Shown here piece after piece: positions 26,513 to 34,246 of a stretch of 34,246 nt of DNA (its first letter is position 1; every line of letters starts with the position of its first letter). The translations under genes and the position numbers were made by a program. The stretch is from Betaproteobacteria bacterium (GTDB lineage: Bacteria > Pseudomonadota > Gammaproteobacteria > Burkholderiales > CAIKXV01), in NCBI GenBank assembly GCA_947458835.1, contig CANHBC010000014.1, forward strand, positions 1 to 34,246, given 5' to 3'. The notes under the pieces are model-generated. The model had not been told where the DNA came from. It was given only the letters and a program-made list of their open reading frames with translations, and made no database searches.

Positions 26513-28130
26513 CGCGCCGCTGCGCCGGCAACTGCTGGTCTGGCTGCTGCCGCCGATCCTGGTGATCTGGTCGGCGAGCGCCTGGCTCACCTACACGCTG
26601 GCCTACCGATTCGCCACCAGCGCCTACGATCGCGCGCTCCACGACTCGGCGATCGCGCTGGCCGGACAGCTGCGCATCGACCGCAGCGGGCGCGTGGTGG
26701 TCGACCTTCCGCAGATCGCACAGAAGGTGCTGGTGTCCGACCTGCGCGACCGGGTCTACTACGCGGTCTCGGGGCCGAAGGGCGAGTTCGTGATGGGCTA
26801 CAGCGGCATGCCGGTGCCGCCCGCCGGGGGTGCCACTGCGCGGCAGCCGCCGGTCGCGCCCGACCCGGTGCAGGACACCGACGCCGGGTCGGGGCCGGAC
26901 ATCGAGCTGCCCCCGCCACGCTTCTACCAGGCCGAGTACCGGGGGCAGCCGGTACGGATCGCCGCGATGACCGTGCCGCTGGCGCCGCTGTCGGCCGGTG
27001 AGGTCGACGGCTTCGCGCTGGTACAGGTTGCCGAGACGCTGGTCGAGCGGCGCGAGATGGCACGCGATGTACTGATCGCGACGCTGCTGCCTCAGCTCGC
27101 GCTGATGCTGCTCATGGCCAGCATCGTCTACGTCGGCATCGGTCGCGGCGTCGCGCCGCTGGAGGCGCTTCGGCGCGAGATCGAGAACCGGTCCATCCGG
27201 GACCTCACCCCGGTCAAGGAGGACCGGGCTCCGCCCGAGGTGCGTCGGCTGGTGCGCTCCCTGAACGCCCTGCTTGGCCGGATGGCGACCACGCTCGCCG
27301 CCCAGCAGCGTTTCATCGCCGACGCGGCGCACCAGCTGCGCACGCCCACCGCGGCGCTCAAGACGCAGGTCGAACTCGCCCAGCGCGCGACCGACCCGGC
27401 CGAGACGCGCCAACGGCTGGCGCAGATCCACTCTGCGGCCGACCGCAACGGCCGGTTGGTGAACCAGCTGCTGTCGCTCGCGCGCGCCGAGCCGGGCCGT
27501 ACCGAACCGATGGCGCACGGCCCGGTGGACATCGTCGACATCGCGCGTGCGACCGCCGAGCAGTGGGTGCCGCAGGCGATCGCGCGCTCGATCGACCTGG
27601 GCTTCGAGGGCGGATGCCGCCGCACCGACGGCCCGGCCACCGTCTCCGGCGATGCCCTGATGCTGGCCGAGATGCTCGGCAACCTGATCGACAACGCCCT
27701 GCGCTACACCCAGCCTGGCGGCACGGTGACCCTTTCGGTCGAACGCTCGGTCGAGGACGGCCGGCGCAAGGTGCGGCTGTCGGTCGAGGACAACGGCCCG
27801 GGTATTCCTCTCGCCGAGCGGGAGCGGGTGTTCGAGCGCTTCCACCGGGTACTCGGCACCGGTACCGAGGGCGCGGGCCTGGGCCTGGCGATCGTGCGCG
27901 AGATCGCGCGCGCGCACGGCGGACGGGTCGAACTGGCACCGGGCGCAGGCGGCGTCGGTGCCCGCTTCACGGCCGTCCTGCCGCTGTCCGCGTCCGATTC
28001 GCTCGACGCGCCAGCCCCGTCGGCCGGCGCCGTCCCTGCAGTCGTGGCCGCCAAGGGCCAGGCCGACGCCGGCGCGTTGCCGGCCGGGGCGGCTGGTAAC
28101 GCGACACCGGGTGCGCCACAGGCGGGTTGA
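26502..28130 (+). CDS. Sensor histidine kinase (TctE-like, 2CSK_N domain)
   Basis: N-terminal TM, periplasmic region, second [57 protein letters not shown] boxes [11 protein letters not shown]...VEDNGPGIP...[12 protein letters not shown]. Confidence 0.94.
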   Translation: MLADAPLRRQLLVWLLPPILVIWSASAWLTYTLAYRFATSAYDRALHDSAIALAGQLRIDRSGRVVVDLPQIAQKVLVSDLRDRVYYAVSGPKGEFVMGYSGMPVPPAGGATARQPPVAPDPVQDTDAGSGPDIELPPPRFYQAEYRGQPVRIAAMTVPLAPLSAGEVDGFALVQVAETLVERREMARDVLIATLLPQLALMLLMASIVYVGIGRGVAPLEALRREIENRSIRDLTPVKEDRAPPEVRRLVRSLNALLGRMATTLAAQQRFIADAAHQLRTPTAALKTQVELAQRATDPAETRQRLAQIHSAADRNGRLVNQLLSLARAEPGRTEPMAHGPVDIVDIARATAEQWVPQAIARSIDLGFEGGCRRTDGPATVSGDALMLAEMLGNLIDNALRYTQPGGTVTLSVERSVEDGRRKVRLSVEDNGPGIPLAERERVFERFHRVLGTGTEGAGLGLAIVREIARAHGGRVELAPGAGGVGARFTAVLPLSASDSLDAPAPSAGAVPAVVAAKGQADAGALPAGAAGNATPGAPQAG

Positions 28131-28185
28131 AATCCACCGGGGCGTCCCCACCTCCCCGGTTTTCCCGCAATCCAAGCAGGACGCC

Positions 28186-30141
28186 ATGACCGATACTTCC
28201 ATTGCCCCCGACACCGCGGCTGCCGACGGCGGCCGCCAGACCCTGGGTTTCCAGGCCGAGGTGAAGCAGCTGCTGCACCTGATGGTGCACTCGCTTTACA
28301 GCAACAAGGAGATCTTCCTCCGCGAGCTGATCTCCAATGCGTCCGATGCCTGCGACAAGCTGCGCTTCGAGGCGCTGGCCGACGCGGCGCTGTTCGAAGG
28401 CCAGTCCGACCTGGCGATCGACGTGGGCTTCGACCCGGCCGCGCGCACCCTCACGATCACCGACAACGGCATCGGCATGACCCGGCAGGAGGCGATCGAC
28501 AATCTGGGCACCATCGCCAAGTCGGGCACGCGCGAGTTCCTGTCCCGGCTGTCGGGGGACCAGGCGAAGGATGCCAGCCTGATCGGTCAGTTCGGCGTCG
28601 GCTTCTACTCGGCGTTCATCATCGCCGACCGGGTGACGGTGAGCACTCGCCGCGCGGGCGTACCGGCGGCGCAGGGCGTGCGCTGGGAGTCCACCGGCGA
28701 CGGCGAGTACACGCTGGAGGCGATCGATCGCGCCGAGCGCGGCACCGAGGTGACGCTGCACCTGCGCGAGGGCGAGGACGACTTCCTCAACGCGATGCGC
28801 CTGCGCACCGTGATCCGCAAGTACTCCGACCACATCACGCTGCCGGTGCGCATGCACAAGGAGCGCTGGGACGCCGAGCAGTCGTCCTACGTCACCGAGA
28901 CCGAGCGCGAGACGGTCAACCAGGCCTCCGCCCTCTGGTCGCGCGCGAAGTCCGATATCACCGAGGAACAGTACCGGGAGTTCTACAAGCACGTCGCGCA
29001 CGATTTCCAGGACCCGCTCGCCTGGGCGCATGCCCGCGTCGAGGGCAAGCAGGAATACACGCAGCTGCTGTACGTGCCGGCGCGCGCGCCGTTCGACCTG
29101 TACGACCGGCAGCACCGGCGCGGCCTGAAGCTCTACGTGCGGCGCGTGTTCATCATGGACGACGCCGAGCAGCTGCTGCCGGCCTACCTGCGCTTCGTGC
29201 GCGGCGTGGTCGACTCGAACGACCTGCCGCTCAACGTGTCGCGCGAGATCCTGCAGCAGAGCCGCGACATCGACGCGATCCGCGCCGGCTGCACCAAGCG
29301 CGTGCTGACGATGCTCGATGACCTGGCCGAGAACCAGAAGGAGAAGTACGCGTCGTTCTGGACCGAGTTCGGAAAGGTGATGAAGGAAGGCGTCGGCGAG
29401 GACTTCGCCAACCGCGAGCGCATCGCGAAGCTGTGCCGGTTCGCGAGCACCCTTGCGGGCAGCGCGGTGCAGGACGTGTCCCTGGCGGATTACATCGGTC
29501 GCATGAAGCCCGGCCAGGAGAAGATCTACTACATCACGGCCGACACCCAGGCGGCGGCGGCCAACAGCCCGCACCTCGAAGTGTTCCGCCGCAAGGGCAT
29601 CGAGGTGCTGCTGCTGTCCGACCGGGTCGACGAGTGGATGGTGTCGAACCTGCCCGAATACGACGGCAAGCCGCTGGCCTCGGTGGCCAAGGGCCAGCTC
29701 GACCTGGGCGCGCTGGAAGACGAGGCAGAGAAGGCCGAGCAGACCAAGGTCGCCGAGTCGTTCAAGCCGCTGGTCGAGCGGGTGAAGGCCGCGCTCGGCG
29801 AGCGTGCGAAGGACGTTCGCGTGACGCTGCGCCTGACCGACTCGCCGGCCTGTCTGGTGGTCGAGGAGGGCGACATGGGCATGAACCTCGAGCGTCTGCT
29901 CAAGGCAGCCGGCCAGAGCACGGGTCCCGGCAGCACGCCGATCCTCGAGATCAACCCGCATCACGCACTGGTCGAGCGGCTCGGTGCGGAAGCCGACGAG
30001 GCTCGCTTCGCCGACTGGGCCAACCTGCTGTTCGAGCAGGCGATGCTCGCCGAGGGTGGCCAGCTCGAGGATCCGGGCTCGTTCGTGCGCCGCCTCAATG
30101 GCCTGATGCTGGCGCTGGCCGGGCAGGCGAAAGCCGGTTAG
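28186..30141 (+). CDS. htpG: Molecular chaperone HtpG (Hsp90)
   Basis: [87 protein letters not shown]. Confidence 0.98.
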   Translation: MTDTSIAPDTAAADGGRQTLGFQAEVKQLLHLMVHSLYSNKEIFLRELISNASDACDKLRFEALADAALFEGQSDLAIDVGFDPAARTLTITDNGIGMTRQEAIDNLGTIAKSGTREFLSRLSGDQAKDASLIGQFGVGFYSAFIIADRVTVSTRRAGVPAAQGVRWESTGDGEYTLEAIDRAERGTEVTLHLREGEDDFLNAMRLRTVIRKYSDHITLPVRMHKERWDAEQSSYVTETERETVNQASALWSRAKSDITEEQYREFYKHVAHDFQDPLAWAHARVEGKQEYTQLLYVPARAPFDLYDRQHRRGLKLYVRRVFIMDDAEQLLPAYLRFVRGVVDSNDLPLNVSREILQQSRDIDAIRAGCTKRVLTMLDDLAENQKEKYASFWTEFGKVMKEGVGEDFANRERIAKLCRFASTLAGSAVQDVSLADYIGRMKPGQEKIYYITADTQAAAANSPHLEVFRRKGIEVLLLSDRVDEWMVSNLPEYDGKPLASVAKGQLDLGALEDEAEKAEQTKVAESFKPLVERVKAALGERAKDVRVTLRLTDSPACLVVEEGDMGMNLERLLKAAGQSTGPGSTPILEINPHHALVERLGAEADEARFADWANLLFEQAMLAEGGQLEDPGSFVRRLNGLMLALAGQAKAG

Positions 30142-30203
30142 GCGTCGGGCTGCTGTGCGCGGGGGCCGTTCGGCGCCCCGCGATTCCGGACGCCCGCGAA
30201 GGG

Positions 30204-30860
30204 TCAGGGCACGATGGCCCGCCCTGCGACGGCGAACCCCTTCTCCGGTCGCGCGGGGGACGGTCTGAGCGCGATGAATTCGCCCATCGCGGGCACCAGG
30301 CCGGTCAACGCGGTGATGTTCACCTGGTGCGTCACCACCACCAGCGTGCCCGGTCCGCGGTGGGTCGCGACCCGCTGGCGCAGTTCGGCCGTCTGCCGGG
30401 CCGCGGGTTCGTCGCGGCCCTCGTCCCGACGGTCGAAGAAGGAGTCGGCTGCCGCCCACGGCGTGACCCGGCCGAAGGCCTCGGTGGCGGTGTCCAGGCA
30501 GCGGCACCAGCGGCTCGACAGCACCTCGTCGACCACCACGCCGGCGCGGCGCAGGGCCTCGCCCAGCCGGCGCGCCTGCTGGCGACCTTCCTCGGACAGG
30601 TTGCGCTGGGTCGAGCAGTCCTGCAGCCGGAAGCCGGGCGGATCGCCGATGCCTGGCACCGTCTGCGCATGACGCAGCACGACTACCGCGCCACCGGCAC
30701 GCAGCGCCGCCCAGGCCGGGTCGGCAGGGGCCTGGGCGCGGGCCGCGACCGCCATCGGCCATCCGCCGAGCAGGCCGAGCAGGGCTGGCAGTTGCGCGAG
30801 CCGCCGGCGCGAGGTGGACGGGGCGGGGTGCGCAGGCTGCGTGGGCGGAGGCGATTGCAT
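30204..30860 (-). CDS. Histidine phosphatase family protein, probably exported
   Basis: AVVVLRHAQTVPG, CSTQRNLSEEGRQQARRLGEALR, VLSSRWCRCLDTATEAFG, VVVTHQVNITALTG. Confidence 0.9.
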   Translation of the reverse strand: MQSPPPTQPAHPAPSTSRRRLAQLPALLGLLGGWPMAVAARAQAPADPAWAALRAGGAVVVLRHAQTVPGIGDPPGFRLQDCSTQRNLSEEGRQQARRLGEALRRAGVVVDEVLSSRWCRCLDTATEAFGRVTPWAAADSFFDRRDEGRDEPAARQTAELRQRVATHRGPGTLVVVTHQVNITALTGLVPAMGEFIALRPSPARPEKGFAVAGRAIVP

Positions 30861-31025
30861 CGCGCCAGTCTAGCGGCAGGCTCCGGGCCGGGATCCGGCA
30901 CTGCGATTGCCCACCCGGACCGCCCGCGCACTATCATCGCGTCCAGCCGCGGTGATCGACAGGCCGCACGACGGATCCGGTGCCCGGGCACCCGGACGCA
31001 GACGACTTCCAGGAGGACAGCCCCG

Positions 31026-31619
31026 ATGATCAAGCTCTACACGACGAAAAGTTCCGGCAACGGCTACAAGGTGCGGCTGCTCGCCTCGCTGGTCGGTGCG
31101 CCGGTCGAGCAGGTGTTCATCGATTTCGAGGGCAAGGAGCACAAGTCGCCGGCGTTCCTGAAGCTCAACCCGCGTGGCCAGGTGCCGGTGATCGAGGTCG
31201 AGGGCCGGGTCATCTGGGATTCCACCGCCTGTCTGGTGTATGTCGCTCGCAAGCATGGCGGCGAGTCCTGGCTGCCGACCGATCCGCTCGGCATGGCCGA
31301 GGTCGCCCAATGGCTGGCGGTCGCCTCCAACGAGATCCAGTTCGGCATCCAGCTCGCGCGCGGCATCCTGCGGCTCGGTCGCCAGGGTAACCTCGAGGAG
31401 GCGCAGGCACGCGGCCGCATCGCGCTCGATGCGATCGAGCAGCGGCTGGCCGACACGCCGTGGCTCGCGCTCGGCCGCCCGACGGTCGCCGACATCGCCT
31501 GCCAGGCCTATGTCGGCGTGGCGGACGAGTCTGGCATCGACATGTCGAAGTATCCGCTGACGCAGGCCTGGCTGAAGCGTATCGAAGGGCTGCCGGGCTG
31601 GGTCAGCCGGGCGCAGTGA
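31026..31619 (+). CDS. Glutathione S-transferase family protein
   Basis: MIKLYTTKSSGNGYKVRLLASLVGAPVEQVFIDF...NPRGQVPVIEVEGRVIWDSTACLVYVARKHG. Confidence 0.93.
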   Translation: MIKLYTTKSSGNGYKVRLLASLVGAPVEQVFIDFEGKEHKSPAFLKLNPRGQVPVIEVEGRVIWDSTACLVYVARKHGGESWLPTDPLGMAEVAQWLAVASNEIQFGIQLARGILRLGRQGNLEEAQARGRIALDAIEQRLADTPWLALGRPTVADIACQAYVGVADESGIDMSKYPLTQAWLKRIEGLPGWVSRAQ

Positions 31620-31632
31620 GCGCGGCCGCGCG

Positions 31633-32775
31633 ATGAGCCTGCCGCTGCCGGCCCCCGCGCCCGGGCCGGCCTTCATCCACGCACATTCTGCCAGGCCAGG
31701 CTGGCGGGCTGCCGCCGATGCCTGCGCGCGCACGATCTCCGGTTCCGGCATCGGCGCCAACCTCGGGTTCGTGTACGTCACCGACAGCCATGCGGACCAC
31801 CTGCCGTCGATCGTCGACCGGTTGCGCGCGCGCAGCGGCGTCGAGCACTGGGTGGGCACGGTCGGCATCGGCGTGTGCGCGACCGGCGTGGAGTACCTCG
31901 ACCAGCCGGCGATCGTCACGCTCGCCGGGGCCTTCCCGGAGGACGGCTTCCGGCTGCTGCCGGCGATGCAGGATGCGTCCGCGCTGCCCGACGGGTTGTA
32001 TGCCTGCGGCGCGCAGGACGCGAACCTCGCCGTGCTGCATGGCGATCCGTCCAGCCGCCACCTGCAGTCGCTCATCGCCGGTCTGGCGCAGCGGGTGTCC
32101 AGCGGTTTCGTGATCGGCGGCTTGACCAGTTCGCGCAGCGCGGTCTGGCAGGTCGCGGACGACCTGTCGACGGGCGGCGTCTCCGGCGTGCTGTTCGGCG
32201 AGAACGTCCCGGTGCTGACCCGGCTGACCCAGGGCTGCGTGCCGATCGGACCGCGGCACAAGGTCACCGAGTGCCATCGAAATGTCGCGATGAAGCTCGA
32301 TGGCAGGCCGGCGCTGGAAGTGTTCGATGCTGACCTGGGCAAGCCGCTCGCCGGTGACTACGAGCGGGCTGCTTCGGAGGTGTTCGCCGCGGTCATCCTG
32401 CGCGGCAGCGACACCGGCGATTACGTGGTGCGCAACCTGGTCGGCATCGATCCGCAGCAGCAGTGGGTGGCGGTCGGCGACTGGCTGGAGCCGGGCGCCG
32501 AGATCCAGTTCTGCCGGCGCGACCTCAAGAGCGCGACCGAGGACCTGGAACGGGTGCTCGCCGGCGCCCGGGAGGCGATCGGGGGTGTACCGCGCGGCGG
32601 GCTCTACTTCTCCTGCCTTGGCCGTGGCGAGAGCCTGTTCGGCGAAGGTTCGTTCGAACTCGGGCTGATCGCCAGGCACCTGGGCGAGTTCCCGCTGGCC
32701 GGCTTCTTCGGCAATGGCGAGATCTCGCACGATCGTCTGTACGGCTATACCGGCGTGCTCCTGCTGTTTCCCTGA
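31633..32775 (+). CDS. FIST N/C-domain protein (putative small-ligand sensory protein)
   Basis: ADHLPSIVDRLRARSGVEHWVGTVGIGVCATGVEYLDQPAIVTLAG; C-terminal YFSCLGRGESLFGEGSFELGLIARHLGEFPLAGFFGNGEISHDRLYGYTGVLLLF. Confidence 0.88.
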   Translation: MSLPLPAPAPGPAFIHAHSARPGWRAAADACARTISGSGIGANLGFVYVTDSHADHLPSIVDRLRARSGVEHWVGTVGIGVCATGVEYLDQPAIVTLAGAFPEDGFRLLPAMQDASALPDGLYACGAQDANLAVLHGDPSSRHLQSLIAGLAQRVSSGFVIGGLTSSRSAVWQVADDLSTGGVSGVLFGENVPVLTRLTQGCVPIGPRHKVTECHRNVAMKLDGRPALEVFDADLGKPLAGDYERAASEVFAAVILRGSDTGDYVVRNLVGIDPQQQWVAVGDWLEPGAEIQFCRRDLKSATEDLERVLAGAREAIGGVPRGGLYFSCLGRGESLFGEGSFELGLIARHLGEFPLAGFFGNGEISHDRLYGYTGVLLLFP

Positions 32776-32853
32776 GGCATGTACGGGCCGCGAGCTTGAC
32801 CCGGGGCCGGCCCGCCCCCATATCGGCACCTAGTACAGGATGGCAGGCTCCAG

Positions 32854-33762
32854 ATGCAATTCAAGGACTACTACAAGATTCTCGAGGTCGAACGCGGGGC
32901 GAGCGACGACGATATCCGCAAGGCGTATCGCCGGCTCGCGCGCAAGTACCACCCGGACGTCTCCAAGGAGAAGAACGCCGAGGAGCAGTTCAAGGCGGTC
33001 GGCGAGGCTTACGAGGTCCTGAAGGACAAGCAGAAGCGTGCTGCCTACGACCGGCTCGGCACCTACCGGCCGGGGCAGGATTTCCGTCCTCCGCCCGGGT
33101 GGGAGCAGCAGTACGGGCGCGGCGGTGGCTTCCGCAGCGAGGACATGGACGGCCTGGACCTCGGCGACCTGTTCAGTGGCCTGTTCGGTGGTGGTGGTGC
33201 CAAGGGCGGCGGGTTCGGACGGGGGCGGGCGCGCAGTGCGCCGCCGCGTCCACCGATCGAGGCCGACGTGACGATCACGCTCGACGAGGCGCTGAACGGC
33301 ACCGAGCGCACCTTCCAGGTCTCCAGCGGCGACGGCACCCAGTACCCGGTGACCGTGCGCATCCCCAAGGGGGCGACGCAGGGTGCGCGGATGCGTGTGC
33401 CCAGCCGCGGCGTGGCCGGCGACATCATGCTCACCGTGCGTATCGCTCCGCATCCGCTGTACACCGTCGATGGCCGCGACCTGCAGGTGGAGGTGCCGGT
33501 CACGCCCAGCGAGGCCGCGCTCGGTGCCACCGTCGAGGTGCCTACGCCGGCGGGCGCGGTACGCCTGAAGGTCAAGCCGGGTACCTCGAGCGGCCAGCGC
33601 CTGCGCCTGACCGGGCGCGGCCTGCCCAACCCGAGCGGCGATCCGGGGAACCTGTACGCGCTCGTGCTGGTGAAGGTGCCGGCCGAACTGAGCGACGCGG
33701 AACGCGAGGCCTACGAGCAGCTGGCGCGGGTGTCCACGTTCGATCCGCGCGCCCTGCGCTGA
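32854..33762 (+). CDS. cbpA: DnaJ C-terminal domain protein, CbpA-like co-chaperone
   Basis: [56 protein letters not shown] region; no zinc-finger cysteines; DnaJ_C domain. Confidence 0.93.
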   Translation: MQFKDYYKILEVERGASDDDIRKAYRRLARKYHPDVSKEKNAEEQFKAVGEAYEVLKDKQKRAAYDRLGTYRPGQDFRPPPGWEQQYGRGGGFRSEDMDGLDLGDLFSGLFGGGGAKGGGFGRGRARSAPPRPPIEADVTITLDEALNGTERTFQVSSGDGTQYPVTVRIPKGATQGARMRVPSRGVAGDIMLTVRIAPHPLYTVDGRDLQVEVPVTPSEAALGATVEVPTPAGAVRLKVKPGTSSGQRLRLTGRGLPNPSGDPGNLYALVLVKVPAELSDAEREAYEQLARVSTFDPRALR

Positions 33763-33769
33763 GCCAGCG

Positions 33770-34213
33770 TCAGCCCGGCATTGGCGGAGCGAGCTGGCGC
33801 ACGCAGTCGCGCAGCAGTTCGACCAGGCCCTGCTCGCGGGCGGCATCCCAGACCACCACCTGCGTGTCGGCGGCGCTGCCATCGCGAGACGGGAACCGCG
33901 CGACCAGTCGTACCACGGGTACCGGGCCGGCCGCTGCCGGCGGCATCACGCCGGCGTGAGGGGTGACTTCCGCCTCGACGGGCGACAGGGCCTCGCCAGC
34001 GGGCACGGCAGGGTCGCGCCGGCGGGCGAACTTCACCTCGAGTGCGACGGGGAGCCGTTCGAGCACGGCAGCCGAGCGCAGCACGCGGTGGCGGATCACT
34101 TCCGTGCTTGCCGCCGCGGCGGCATCGGCGAACCGGACTGCCTCTTCCAGCGCCGGCGCTGCCAGCCTGTGCAGTGCCGAGGTGTCGAGTACCCACTGCC
34201 AGAGCTCGGCCAT
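33770..34213 (-). CDS. Hypothetical protein, possibly extending beyond the window
   Basis: MAELWQWVLDTSALHRLAAPALEEAVRFADAAAAASTEVIRHR...; frame remains open (VDRGALSSGQG) to the right edge. Confidence 0.5.
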   Translation of the reverse strand: MAELWQWVLDTSALHRLAAPALEEAVRFADAAAAASTEVIRHRVLRSAAVLERLPVALEVKFARRRDPAVPAGEALSPVEAEVTPHAGVMPPAAAGPVPVVRLVARFPSRDGSAADTQVVVWDAAREQGLVELLRDCVRQLAPPMPG

Positions 34214-34246
34214 CCCCTGGCCGGACGACAGCGCGCCGCGGTCGAC

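Noticed and set aside
24302-26590. 762-aa ORF beginning inside the response regulator
   Set aside because: Only the portion from the GTG at 25549 encodes the MFS protein. The upstream part is antisense to the RR and non-protein-like.
26193-28214. 673-aa minus-strand ORF across the RR/HK genes
   Set aside because: Antisense to a clear histidine kinase; low-complexity translation.
30147-30180. GC hairpin (cgcgggggcc-gttc-ggcgccccgcg) downstream of htpG as a terminator
   Set aside because: Bulged stem and no U-run; cannot be distinguished from background in GC-rich DNA.
27967-30762. 931-aa minus-strand ORF across htpG
   Set aside because: High-GC shadow ORF antisense to an unmistakable HtpG; Arg/Ala/Gly/His/Val-biased composition and no recognisable domain.
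1-34246. CRISPR arrays, tRNA/rRNA, phage or IS elements, toxin-antitoxin or defence modules
   Set aside because: No regularly spaced repeats, tRNA cloverleaf signals, rRNA segments, transposase/integrase motifs or recognisable defence genes found by reading both strands and the ORF track.

Overview
GC-rich chromosomal window that looks betaproteobacterial (Burkholderiales-like, judged from Bug/TctC proteins, TctDE-like two-component genes and a PEP-CTERM-type protein). It is about 90% coding. I find no rRNA, tRNA, CRISPR, phage or transposase gene. Recognised content: tartrate dehydrogenase-like protein; DUF2946/PCuAC/Sco copper-chaperone operon; glutathione-dependent formaldehyde dehydrogenase; EgtB; a PhnD-like protein without a signal peptide; DUF427; amidase; DMT transporter; MazG-like protein; three GSTs; an OYE (NemA-like); a BciB-like F420-hydrogenase-beta family protein; ChaC; two Bug substrate-binding proteins; SDR; SelO; DadA; two related MFS transporters; a VPxPP/PEP-CTERM protein; GreB; a response regulator/histidine kinase pair; HtpG; histidine phosphatase; FIST protein; CbpA-like DnaJ protein. 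Main non-coding or less obvious signals: (1) a tandem glycine riboswitch with a sigma70-like promoter upstream of dadA; (2) an isolated BciB-like putative divinyl-(proto)chlorophyllide reductase with no other photosynthesis genes in view; (3) a 40-codon CbiX N-terminal remnant sharing a symmetric TATA-type promoter with a copper operon that may be leaderless; (4) a perfect 27-bp-arm palindrome upstream of selO; (5) a three-hairpin leader on the PEP-CTERM gene; (6) a 6-aa uORF ending in a GTGA overlap with an MFS start codon. No clearly unprecedented multi-gene system is visible. All homology calls come from reading the translations and from memory; no database search was run.
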